NCBI RefSeq assembly: GCF_024166365.1
Contig: NC_064819.1
Span: 9,948,501 to 10,012,500, forward strand
DNA from: Elephas maximus indicus
Taxonomy: Eukaryota; Chordata; Mammalia; Proboscidea; Elephantidae
Length of the DNA: 64,000 nt
Direction of reading: 5' to 3'
Part shown: positions 23,204 to 34,142 of the stretch, piece by piece
How the letters are laid out: each line of letters opens with the position of its first letter
How positions within the stretch are numbered: the stretch's first letter is position 1
The notes under the pieces: generated by a model
Seen by the model: only the letters and a program-made list of their open reading frames with translations
What the model was told of the DNA's origin: nothing
Databases searched by the model: none
Program-made: the position numbers and the translations under genes

Positions 23204-23386
23204 GATGCTGTTGTTATTAGATGCCATCAAGTTGGTTCTGATTCATAGTGACCCTGTGCACCACAGAACGAAATACTGCCCGGTCCTGGACCATGCTCAT
23301 AATCATTGCTATGCCTGAGCCCATTGTTGCAGCTGCTGTGTCAATCCATCTCATTGAGAGTCTTCGTCTTTTCTGCTGACCTTCTA
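23204..23386 (-). mobile_element. 5'-truncated RTE (3' end only) nested in L1 ORF2
   Basis: Antisense RTE 3' terminus: 'gttgttattagatgccatca', 'gcccattgttgcagctgctg', 'ctcattgagagtcttcgtct'. A 10-bp duplication, caagatacaa, flanks it at 23194-23203 and 23387-23396. Its 183 bp are the last part of the RTE, showing 5' truncation by target-primed reverse transcription. Confidence 0.93.
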
Positions 23387-25694
23387 CAAGATACAACATA
23401 AATGTTAAAAAATCAGATGGATTCCTCTACATCCACAAAGAGAATTTTAAAAAGGGAATCACCAAATCAATACCATTTACAATAGCCCCCAAGAAGATAA
23501 AATGTTTAGGAATAAATCTAACAAGAGGTATAAAAAACCTGTACAAAGAAAACTACAAGACACTACTGCAAGAAACCAAAAGAGAGATACTTAAGTGGAA
23601 AAACATACCTTGCTCATGGTTAGGACATTGTGAAATGTCAATTCTACTCAAAGCGATCTACGGATACAATGCAATCTCAATCCAAATTCCAATGACATCT
23701 TTTAATGAGCTGGAGAAACAAATCACCAACTTCATATGGAACGGGAAGAGGCTCCGGAAAAGTAAAACATTACTGAAAAAGAACGAAGTGGCAGGCTTCA
23801 CACTACCTGATTTTACAGCCTATTATACAGCCATGGTAGTCAAAACAGCCTGGTACTGGTGCAAAAACAAATACATAGATCAATGGAACAGAATTGAGAA
23901 TCCAGACGTAAATTCATCCACCTTTGAGCAGCTGATATTTAACAAAGGCCCAAAGTCCATTAAATGGGGAAAAGACAGTCTCTTTAACAAATGGTGCTGG
24001 TGTAACTGGATATCCATCTGCAAAAAAATGAAACAAGACCCATACCTCACACCATGTACAAAAACTAACTCAAAATAGATCGAAGACCTAAATATAAAAT
24101 CTAAAGTGATAAAGATCATGGAAGAAAAAGTAGGGACAATGCTAGGAGCCCTAATACATGGCGTAAACAGAATACAAACCATAATTAACAATGCACAAAC
24201 ACCAGAAGAGAACCTATATAGTGGGAGCTCTTAAAAATCAAACACTTATGCTCATCCAAAGACTTCACCAAAAGAGTAAAAAGACAACCTACAGACTGGG
24301 AAAAAAAAATTTGGCTACAGCGTATCCTATCAGGGTCTAATCTCTAAAATCTACGAGATGCTGCAAAACCTCAACAACAAAAAGACAAATAACCCAATTA
24401 AAAAATGGGCAGAATTTGAACAGACACTTCACCAAAGAAGGCATTCACGTGGCTAACAGATACATGAGGAAATGCTCACAGTCATTAGCCATTAGACAAA
24501 TGCAAATCAAGGCCACAATGAGATCCATGGTACACCAACAAGGCTGGCACTAATCCAAAAAACACAAAATAATAAATGTTGGAGCAATTGTGGAGAGACT
24601 GGAACACTTATACACTGCTAGTGGGAATGTAAAATGGTACAGCCACTTTGGAAATCGATTTGGCGCTTCCTTAAAAAGCTATATATAGAAATACCATATG
24701 ATCCAGCAATTCCACTCCTTGGAATATATCCTAGAGAAATTAGAGCTGTCACAGAAATGGATATATGCACACCCATGTTCATTGCAGCACTGTTAACAAT
24801 AGCAAAAAGATGGAAACAACCTAGGTGCCCATCAACACACTTATGGATAAACAAATTGTGGTACATACACACAATGGAATACTATGCAATGATAAAGAAT
24901 GATGATGAATCTGCAAAACATCTCACAACATGGATGAACCTGGATGGCATTATGCTGAGTAAAGGTAGTCACAAAAGGACCACTATTATAAGAACTGAAG
25001 AAAAGGTTTAAATACAGAAGAAAACATTCTTTCATGATTACAAGGGTGGAGAGGGAGGGAGGGGGAATTCACTAGGTAGTAGACAAGAATCATCTTAGGT
25101 GAAGGGAAGGATAACACACAACACAGGGGAAGTCAGCACAACAGGAGGAAACCAAAGGTAAGAAGTTTCCTGAACACAGCTAAACACTTTGCGAGGCAGA
25201 GTAGCAGGGGCTGGGGTCTGGGGACCACGTTTTGGGGAGACATATAGGTCAATTGCCGTAATAAATTTTATTAAGAAAACGTTCTGCATTCTACTTTCGT
25301 GAGTGGCATCTGGGGTCTTAAAAACTTGCGATCAGCCATCTAAGATGTATCAGTTGGTCCCAACCTACTTGGAGCAAAGGAGAATGAACACAAAGACACA
25401 AGGAAAATATTAGCCCAAGAGACAAAAGAACCATATAAACCAGAGACTCCATCATCCTGACAGCAGAAGAGTAGGTGGTGCCCAGCTACAACCAGTGACC
25501 TCCCTGACAGGGAGCACAATAGAGAGTCCCTGACGGAGCTGGAGAAAAGTGTGGTGTACCACTCAAATTCAGGTAAAAAGACCAGACTTAATGGTCTGAC
25601 TGAGATCGGAAGAACACTTGAAGCCATGCCCCTCACCCTCACGCTGTTAACTCAGAACTAAAATCATTCCTGAAGCCCACTCTTCAGACAAAGA

Positions 25695-27416
25695 GAAGAC
25701 AAAGTAAATTATTATAATGACATGTGCAAAGTGCTGGAGATAGAAAACCAAAACAGAAGAACACTTTGGGCATTTATGAAGCTGAAAGAACTAAAGAAAA
25801 AATGCAAGCCTCGAGTTACTACCTTGAAGGATTTTATGGGGAAAATATTAAACAATGCAGGAAGCGTCAAAAGAAGATGGAAGTAATACACAGAGTCACT
25901 ATAGCAAAAAGAACTGTTGGTTGACGTCCAACCATTTCAAAAGGTAGCATATGATCAGGAACTGATGATATTGAAGGAAGAAAGGCATTGGCAAAAAACA
26001 AGGCTCCAGGAATTGACAGAATATCAACTGAGATGTTTCAACAAACAGATGCAGCACTGGAGGTGCTCACTTGTTTATACCAACAAATTTGGAAGACAGC
26101 TACCTGGCCAACTGACTGAAAGAGATCCATATTTATGTCTATTCCCAAGGGAGGTGATCCAACTGAATGTGGAAATTATTGAACAATATCACACGCAAGT
26201 AAATTTTTGCTGAAGATCGTTCAAAAGCGGCTGCAGCAGTATATCGACTGGGCACTGCCTGGATTCAGAAGAGGATGTGGAACCAGGGATGTCATTGCTG
26301 ATGTCAGATGAATCCTGGCTGAGAGCAGAGAATACCAGAAAGATACTTACCTGTGTTTTATTGACTATGCAAAGGTATTAGACTGTGTGGATCATAATAA
26401 ATTATGGATAATATTTCGAAGAATGGGAATTCCAGAACACTTAAGTGTGCTCATAAGGAGCCTGTACATAGGTCAAGAGACAGTTGTTCGGATACAACAA
26501 GAAGATAACTGCATGGTTTAAAGTCAGAAAAGGTGTGCCTCAGGGTTGTATCCTCTCACCATACTTAGTCAATCTGTATGCTGAGCAAATAGTTGGAGAA
26601 GCTGGACTACATGAAGAAGAACACAGTTATCGGGATTGGAGGAAGATTCATTAACAACCTGTGTTACGCAGATGACACAACATTGCTTGCTGAAAGTGAA
26701 GAGGACCTGAAGCACTTACTGTTGAAGATCGAAGACCACAGCCTTCAGTATGGATTACACTTCAATATAAAGAAAACAAAAATCCCCACAACTGAACCAA
26801 TAAGCAACATGATGTTAAATGGGGAAAAGATTGAAGTTGTCAAGGATTTCATTTTATTTGGATCCACAATCAACACCCATGGAAGCAATGTGTCAAAAGA
26901 CACATTGCACTGGGCAAATCTGCTGCAAAAGACCTGTGTTTAAAGTATTGAAAAGTGAGGATGTCACCTTGAAGACTAAGGAGCGCCTGAAGTAAGCCAT
27001 GGTGTTTTCAATCGCATTATATGCGTGGAAAAGCTGAACAATGAATAAGGAAGACCAAAGAAGAATTGATGCCTTTGAATTGTGGTGTGGGCGAAGACTA
27101 TTGAATGAACAAATCTGTCTTGGAAGAAGTACAACCAGGATGTTCCTTAGAAGCAAGGATGGTGAGACTGCGTCTTACTACTTTGGACATGTTATCAGGA
27201 GGGATCAGTCCTTGGAGAAGGAGAACATGCTTAAAGTAGAGGGTCAGCAAAAAAAGGGAAGAGCCTCAATGAGATGGATTGACACAGTGGCTGCAACAAT
27301 GGGCTCAAGCATAACAAAGATTGTGAGCATGGCGCAGGAGCCGGCAGTGTTTTGTTCTGTGGTACATAGGGTTGCTATGAGTCAGAACGAACTCAACGGC
27401 ACCTAACAACAACAAC
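25695..27416 (+). mobile_element. 5'-truncated RTE nested in the L1 3' UTR
   Basis: Sense RTE from the linker region ('agaagacaaagtaaattatt') through the reverse transcriptase to the 3' end ('cgaactcaacggcacctaac'). The reverse transcriptase active-site motif YADD is intact at 26665-26676 (NLCYADDTTLLAESEEDLKH). The C-terminal region is open at 27041-27406 (EDQRRIDAFELWCGRRLLNE). Frameshifts and short deletions disable it. L1 3' UTR sequence flanks both sides. Confidence 0.9.
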
Positions 27417-27690
27417 ATAAAACATAAAATAACACGAAGAGTGTGCTTCTTAGTTCAAGCAGATACAGGAGATCAAATGGGGGACTCCTGTCCAGAGGCA
27501 AGATGAGAAGGTAGGAAGGGACAGGAACTGGTTGGACTGACACGGGAAATGAGGGGTGGAAAGGGAGAGTGTGCTGTCACATTATAGGGATTCCAACTAG
27601 GGTCACATAACAATATGTGTAGAAATTTTTGTATGAAAAATTCACTTGAGCTGCAAACTTTCACCAAAAGCACAATAAAAAAAAAACTAG

Positions 27691-29125
27691 TAGGGAAGGA
27701 TGACAGTATGAGTCCTGTGGTCATCCCAGGGTGGGGAGAAATGAAAGAGAGGAAGGCATAAGGGTTTTTCTTATTGCATGATTTTGCTTATGCTGTGATC
27801 AGGCCTGTAGTATGTCAGACACAGGCCAGGGCCCTTACTAGAGGGAATATGCCCCAAAGGTCAGCCAATTCTGCCTCAGAAAATCCTTGAATGCATTTGA
27901 GACACGTTTATGGTCAGAGTTAGTGAGTGGCAGTGCCCACTCCTAGGATACTGCTCCTACTAGCATCCCACAATGCTTTCACTTCCCCACCAGAAGAGGC
28001 ATTTATTTGGGCTAATGTGGGGTCTTCAAACTGAGGTACCTGTACCCCCAACAGCACCTGAAGAATTTCTAAGGGCATGTGGGCACTTACAGTTTTAAGA
28101 GAATTAATTTTCAGATCTTCAGTTCCTAAAACTTACCAGCAGTGAGAAGGATCTTGCCTTCCTCCATATTTAAAAAGAAAGGCTTGCCTCTCCCCTAACC
28201 TAAATCTTACTGTGGTTCAGTGTTCTAGAAAGTAAAAAAGCTTCAGGCTGCCAAGTGAAGAGACAATTTGAAAGAAAAGTTCTTTGATCAAGGTTGCCGC
28301 CTTAAATCAAGACAATAAGCCCAACTTAGTGCTTTGCACACTTCTTGTTTTAGACACATTTCTATTAAAATAGAAATGTGGCATAAGGGCTGGGTGGGGG
28401 GTGGGGTGGCAGGAGTGATGATAGTTTTTCAGTAATGAACTTTGCCTCTTCTAAATCCTGTCTATGGTCAAACCCACCATCTCTCCTAAGGCAGAGTCGA
28501 GGAAAGAGGGCGAAGGGAGTATAGGTGAGAAATACGACAGGCAGCCGCACAGTGCTTCATTCCAGAAGCAAGGTCATGGCAGGGCTCCGTGGGGGACTTC
28601 TCTGTCCATCTTAGATTTACAATCACTGAGCTTTGTAAAGCATGCCAGGAAAGACTTGGTGCGACAGGAGCCCTTTCCATTTGCATCATTCTGAATTACG
28701 AGAACGAGCTTGGTGAGTGCTCTCTGGTCTAGGTCTCAGATGCATATTTTGAATATTTGCAAGAAGAAGGATGTGACAACTTCCACTTTTACCACTATTA
28801 GATCAACATTATACTTTCAAGTAAAAGGGCCAGACATCAGCGGTAAGTTCATGTTTTATGTCTTCTTGAACATTTACTTAGATTTTAGGAGGAATCTTTT
28901 CACTGATTTTTGCTAGTGGGTTATTGGATGCTGTCAATTCACATTAATTACTTACTTGGGCCCAAGGTTCCTGCTTCCGCCACTCTTCAGCCACTTGTTT
29001 GCTCATTAATTCATGTCTTCTGGGTGTATGACTATATTTAGATTAACCTAATGGGGATGTGTGGTAGACTCTACTGTAAATAGTACATTTAACAAAAATT
29101 AGAATTCCATCCTTAGTAGTTAAAA
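27691..29125. other. Intergenic, no recognised feature
   Basis: About 1.4 kb with only short, unremarkable open frames. I recognise no repeat with confidence. Confidence 0.4.
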
Positions 29126-29127
29126 AA

Positions 29128-31118
29128 GGTGATCTCCAATGTCATTTCTATGACCAAGGCCATGTTTTCCAACTACTGATCCTTCTTCTTTGTTTCCAAC
29201 TTGTGCACTCCAATCACCAGTAGTTATCAGTGCATCTTGATTGCATGTTTCATCAATTTTAGACTGCATAAGTTGATAAAAAAAATCTTTAAAATGAGGA
29301 GAAACATCTGCAAACACCCATTAATGATCAGAATGTGGAATGTACAACATATGAATTTAGAAAAGTGTTAGAATTTTGCATGACCAACAACTTATTCATT
29401 GGAAATACCTTTTTTCAATAATATAAATGGCGACTATTCATGTGGACCTCACCAGATGGAATACAAACCTGTGGAAAGAGACAATGGATACGCTCAATAT
29501 CATCACTCAGAACACTGCCAGGGGCCAACTGCAGAACAGACCATCAATTGTACCTATGCAAGTTCAAGTTGAAGCTAAAGAAAATTAAAACACATCCGCA
29601 AGAGCCAAACTACCACCTTGAGTATATCCCATCTGAATTTAGAGACCATTTCAAGAATAAATTTGATACATTGAACAGTAATGATCGAAGGCCAAATGAG
29701 TTCCGAGATGACATCAAAGACATCATACATGAAGGAAGTAAAAGGTTATTAAAAAGACAGGAAAGAAAGAAAAGATCAAAGTGGATGTCGGAAGAGACTC
29801 TGAAACTTGCTCTTGAATGCAGAGCAGCCAAAGTGAATGGAAGAAATGATGAACTAAAAGAGCTAACCAGAAGATCTCAAAGGGTGGCTCGAGAACACAA
29901 AGTAAAGTATTATAATGAAATGTGCAAAGACCTTGACTTAGAAAACTAAAAGGGAAGAACACACTCAGCATTTCTCAAACTGAAAGAACTGAAGAAAAAA
30001 TTCAAGCTTTGAGTTGCAATACTGAAGATTTCTATGGGCAAAAAATCAAATGATGGAGGAAGCATCAAAAGAAGATGGAAGGAATACACAGTAACTGTAC
30101 CAAAAAGAAATGATCAGTGTTCAACCATTCCAGGAGGTAGCATATGATCAAGAACTGATGTTATTGAAGGAAGAAGTCCAAGCTGCAGTGAAGGCATTGG
30201 TGAAAAACAAGGCTCCAGGAATTTTGATGGAATACCACTTGAGATGTTTCAATAAATGGATGCAATGCTGGAAGTGCTCATTTGTGTATGCCAAGAAAAT
30301 TGGAAGACAGCTACCTGGCCAACTGTCTGGAAGAGATCCATATTCCTGCCCATTCCAAGGAAAGGTGATCCAACAGAACACAGAAATTATCAAACAATAT
30401 CATTAATATCACATGCAAGTAATATCTTGCTGAAGATAATTCAAAAATGATTGCATCAGTATAGAACTGTCAGAAATTCAAGTTGGATTCAGAAGAGGAC
30501 ATGGAATGAGGGATATCATTGCTGATGTCAGATGAATCTTGGGTGAAAGCAGAAAATACCAGAAAGATGTTTACCTGTGTTTTATTGACTATGCAAAGGC
30601 ATTCGACTGTGCGAATCATAAAAAATCATGGATAACATTGTAAAAAAAAAAACAAAAAACATTGTGGAGAACGGAAATTCCTGAACACTTAATTGTGCTC
30701 ATGTGGAACCTGTACATAGAGCAAGAGGCAGTTGTTTGAACAGAACAAGGGGATACTTTGGGCTTAAAATCAGGAAAGGTGTGTTTCTCAGGGTTGTATC
30801 CTTTCACTGCAAGAACGAACAAGTCTGTATTGGAAGACTGCTTAGAAGCGAGGATGGTGAGACTTGGTTTCTCATACTTTGGAATGTTATCAGGAGGGAC
30901 CAGTCTCTGGAGAAAGACACCATGTTTGGTCAAATAGATGGTTAGTGAAAAAGAGGAAGACCCTCAAGGAAATGGATTGACACAGTGGCTTCAATGATGG
31001 GCTCAAATACAGCAGTGATAGTGAGGATGGCACAGGACCAGGCAGAGTTTCATTCTGTTGTACGTAAATAGGGTCACTGTGAGTTGGAACTGACTCAGCA
31101 ACACCTAGCAACAGTAAC
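29128..31118 (+). mobile_element. Rearranged RTE with an inverted 5' segment
   Basis: 29131-29295 is an antisense piece of the endonuclease region ('aaggccatgttttccaacta', 'catcttgattgcatgtttca'). Next comes a sense 5'-leader piece (29298-29363, 'gaaacatctgcaaacaccca'), then sense RTE from 29366 to the 3' end near 31118. The open frame at 29440-29949 holds the linker (YHLEYIPSEFRDHFKNKFDT, then SKWMSEETLKLALE). A deletion near 30800 joins the reverse transcriptase region to the C-terminal region, so the YADD motif is lost. Confidence 0.85.
30634..30665. repeat. A-rich microinsertion with 8-bp target-site duplication
   Basis: aacattgt stands at 30634-30641 and 30658-30665 around a 16-nt insert, A11 C A4. 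Related RTE copies in this window lack it. Confidence 0.7.
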
Positions 31119-31497
31119 AGATGTGTTTTCCCTTCTTTTTTCCTCAAACTCCATTGAAATAATAGCCAAATGTTTTATTTATTTATTTTTTTAAAGTATG
31201 CCCACGATTACAATGAAAATAGGAGAAGCACGATCTTCTGGAGTAAATTTCTGAAGACTCGAAAGTGAATGGAGGTGATTGATGAAATAGGACTGAAGAA
31301 GCCAATGCTAGAGAACTTTTATTACTGGAAGGAAATACCAATTAAAAGAGTTTAAAGGAGTTTAATCTGGGGAGGAAGCCAGGGTTGGAGAGGAAAAGAG
31401 CAGGGGGCTACAATTTCTTGGTGTAAGTTCTTCCGTGCAACTTGATTTTTTTTTTTTAATCCCAATATAGTTCTACTTTAATAAAAATGAAAGGATT
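31119..31497. other. Intergenic, no recognised feature
   Basis: About 380 bases with short T-rich runs. No gene or repeat recognised. Confidence 0.4.
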
Positions 31498-31790
31498 TAT
31501 TTTCAAAATTTATTTTTGTTGTTGGGAATATAGACAGCAAAACACATACACCAATTCAAGTTTCTACATGTACATTTCAGTGACCTCAATTACATTCTTT
31601 GAGTTGTGCAACCATTCTCACCCTCCTTTTTCCGAGTTGTTCATCCCCCATTAACATAAACTCACTGCCCCCAAAGTTTTCTTCCTAATCTTTCAAGTTG
31701 CTATAGTCAGTTTGGTCCCATATAGATAGTTCTTAAAAGAGCATAATCCTCAAGGCTGACATTTTTTATTAGTGAAGCTAAACTATGTTT
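31498..31790 (-). mobile_element. L1 3' UTR fragment (older afrotherian type), antisense
   Basis: 'acacataccaattc'-like sequence at 31540, 'gagttgtgcaaccattctca', 'tccgagttgttcatccccca' and 'catatagatagttcttaaaa' follow an L1 3' UTR on the minus strand. Confidence 0.65.
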
Positions 31791-33180
31791 GGAAAAGAAT
31801 TTATTTTTAAAAGTCTTGTGTGATAAAGAAAAATCATAAACTTATTAAAGAATATTTTTATAATCTTAGAGTGAGGGAACAAGACACACAAATGGCAAGC
31901 CACAAAAGAAAAGATACACGGATTTGACTTCACACAAATTTAGAATATGTGTTCAATGAAAGGTGCCATAAATGAAATGAAAACACAAGAAATGAAAATG
32001 ACAAGTCATTGAGGACCCTGTAGGAAAGTCTGAGTAGAGGAAAATGCAATCTTGATTCTCAGAAGCCATGTAGGACCAGGAGGCCTTGCAGTTTGCTTCG
32101 TTGTCTGAACAGGGTGATCTTTATGGAAAGGATGACTCAATCTTTCCTCTTTTGACCTTAGAGCTGTTTAACTCTGCTGCTTGGCTCAAACTTTCTCCCT
32201 TTCCTTCTTGAGCCCATAGGGGAGGTCTGGGCTGAACCGTGTCCTCAGATCCATGTAAATTTTGCTGTACATATTGAATTTGCAGAGTTCAGGGTGCTGG
32301 GGCAACGTGGGTACTGGGAAAACCCCTTTCCCACAGTGGGTTCACTCTTGCCTAGGAAAGAAAACCCACTACTGCATTGAAAAAAATTGTCAGGAAAGCT
32401 TTTTGTTTGTTCATTTGGAAGTTCATTTTTGGGTGGTCTCAGCAGAAAGAGTCACAAGAAGCTTTCTGACCTCTGTTCCAGGACAATTCTACAGGGCACC
32501 CCCCCGGCACCAGCAAGATGATTTCTGCAAGGGACTGTGGTCACAGTATCCTTTAGCCTCTCAGTGGAGGACCTGAAATCTTTCCCTGGCTCCTTTCCTT
32601 GCTTCGTCCAACCACATTTACAATGCCTGAACCACGCATAGCACAACTACACCTAGGCCCTAAGAGCATGGCATGTCCAAGTAGTGCCACAGTCTGTGAA
32701 AGCTGGTGGAAAATGTCATCGTTGTCAGAGTGGTCACCTCTTCCTTTTAGAAAGCTGTCACACTCTTTCTGGTTCTCTGAGGCAGAAATTACGGGAATGC
32801 TTAAAATGAAAAAAGAAGTGGATATTCAGAGCTAACCCTTGTCCAAATTGAGGGCCCTTTCCATACTATCCACTGCCTACCCTTCCTCCTACACCTGGCA
32901 ATATACTCTCCATGCCTGCAAATCTTGGCAACTTCCTGGACTGTGTTTCCTCATCCTCTTGGCCCACTCAAAGATCATTCTTTCTTAAAGATCCAGAGAC
33001 CAAATGCCACCCCCTCATCTGACTCTTCAGTCCGCCATCTGCTGTTTCCCTTCTCTGAGCTCCTAACACCTGTACCACTCATTTGGCATGCCAATTCAAT
33101 TCCCCTCAAATTTGAGTGCTTACTATATGTCTGGGGATGCAAAGATGAATAGACCCGTAGAGGTAAGAATAAGGTTAAAA
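31791..33180. other. Intergenic, possible L2 at the right end
   Basis: Mostly unrecognised. About 32900-33145 resembles an L2 3' region ('aaatgccaccccctcatctg', 'gagtgcttactatatgtctg'), but weakly. Confidence 0.35.
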
Positions 33181-33189
33181 AAAAAAAAG

Positions 33190-33397
33190 AACCCCAAAAA
33201 ACTAAACCTGTTGCTGTCGAGTTGATTCTGACTCATAGTATCCCTGTAGGACAGAGTAAACTGCTCCCTAGGGTTTCCAAGGCTGTAATCTTTACAGAAG
33301 CAGTCTGCCACATTTTTCTCTCACAGAGCAGCTGGTGGGTTAGAACCACTGACCTTTCATTCAGCAGTCGAGTGCTTAACCACTGTGCCACCAGATC
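33190..33397 (-). mobile_element. AfroSINE
   Basis: Full antisense copy from 'aacctgttgctgtcgagttg' through 'ggctgtaatctttacagaag' to 'accactgtgccaccaga'. It belongs to the subfamily with the extra 'tttctctcacagagcagctg' segment. Confidence 0.9.
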
Positions 33398-33419
33398 TAC
33401 CTCAAGACTTAAGTAAAAC

Positions 33420-33582
33420 AAAAACTAAACCTGTTGCCATCAAGTTGATTCCAACCCATAACGTCTCTACAGGACAGAGGAGAACTGTCCCATAGGGTTT
33501 CCAAGGAGCACCTGGTGGATTCGAAATGGTGGCCTTTTTTGGTTAGCAGCCAAGCTCTTGGACCACTGTGCCACCAGGGCAG
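33420..33582 (-). mobile_element. AfroSINE
   Basis: Antisense copy directly following the previous one: 'aacctgttgccatcaagttg', 'catagggtttccaaggagca', 'gccaccagggc'. Together they form a head-to-tail pair from two insertions. Confidence 0.9.
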
Positions 33583-33962
33583 TAGGCCTTACAAAAAGGA
33601 AACAAGTCAAGGCTAGGTACAAAAAGACCAGGGCAACTCACTGAAAGTAAGTCTGCAGTACAATGAAAATGCCAACATGATATTGTGGGGTATGAATGGA
33701 AATATGATATACTATGACCAGGAATTATCTTACCGAATTCCTTCTACACAAGTCTTGGATCCTTGTTGAAATGTACACCTAGTTTCAAACTAAATGTAGA
33801 AAATGGAGAGGACCCAGGAAACAGTAACAAATAATAATAAAAAGGATGCAAAACTGGGCACCTTTGAGAAAAGAGAAAGGGAGAGCTGAGTTATGTATTT
33901 ATTTTCTCCTGGCCTAGAAGTTTTAAAATCACCTCATAGGCATGTGAAAGCCAGACAACAAA

Positions 33963-34142
33963 AAAGGTAGATCAAAGGAGAATTGATGCACTTGAATTGT
34001 GGTGTTGGTGAGGAGTGTTGAATATACAGTGGACTACCAGAAGAGTGACCAAATCAGTCTTGGAGGAAGTACAGCCAGAATGCTCCTTAGACGTGATGAT
34101 GGGAAGACTTCAGACATGTTACCAGGAGGGACCCATTCTGTT
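33963..34142 (+). mobile_element. RTE fragment, truncated at both ends
   Basis: Sense RTE C-terminal region: 'gaattgatgcacttgaattg', 'gaagtacagccagaatgctc', 'atgttaccaggagggaccca'. No 3' terminus follows. Confidence 0.8.

Larger units (their letters stand above)
20855..25011 (+). pseudogene. L1 ORF2 remnant (endonuclease-reverse transcriptase)
   Basis: It starts at an ATG reading MTALNSYLSITMLNVNGLN, the start of the L1 endonuclease domain, with a stop soon after (APIK then TGA). Pieces of endonuclease (to about 21.6 kb), linker, reverse transcriptase (22.1-23.6 kb) and C-terminal region (23635-24078 and 24634-25011, ending at TIIRTEEKV) follow in order. At 23118-23160 the sequence reads [16 protein letters not shown], where active L1s have FADD followed by several residues before the EN-KEST stretch. 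The catalytic aspartate pair is therefore missing. An AfroSINE and an RTE fragment interrupt it. Confidence 0.85.
18005..27690 (+). mobile_element. Old, nearly full-length L1 interrupted by three later insertions
   Basis: The L1 starts near 'gaggaggccaagagagcaga'. A 5' UTR of about 1.3 kb is followed by ORF1 remnants (19326-20414), an unusually long inter-ORF spacer of about 440 bases, ORF2 remnants (20855-25011) and a 3' UTR. The 3' UTR runs from 25012 to about 25694, is broken by an RTE, and resumes at 27417. It ends at 'caccaaaagcacaataaa' plus an A run near 27690. Removing the AfroSINE (22588-22747), the small RTE (23204-23386) and the large RTE (25695-27416) leaves about 7.6 kb. Many stops mean it is dead. 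Confidence 0.9.

Noticed and set aside
26593..27406. Intact-looking RTE reverse transcriptase segment with YADD, considered as a possibly active element.
   Set aside because: The element is 5'-truncated with no endonuclease and has frameshifts between the open pieces.
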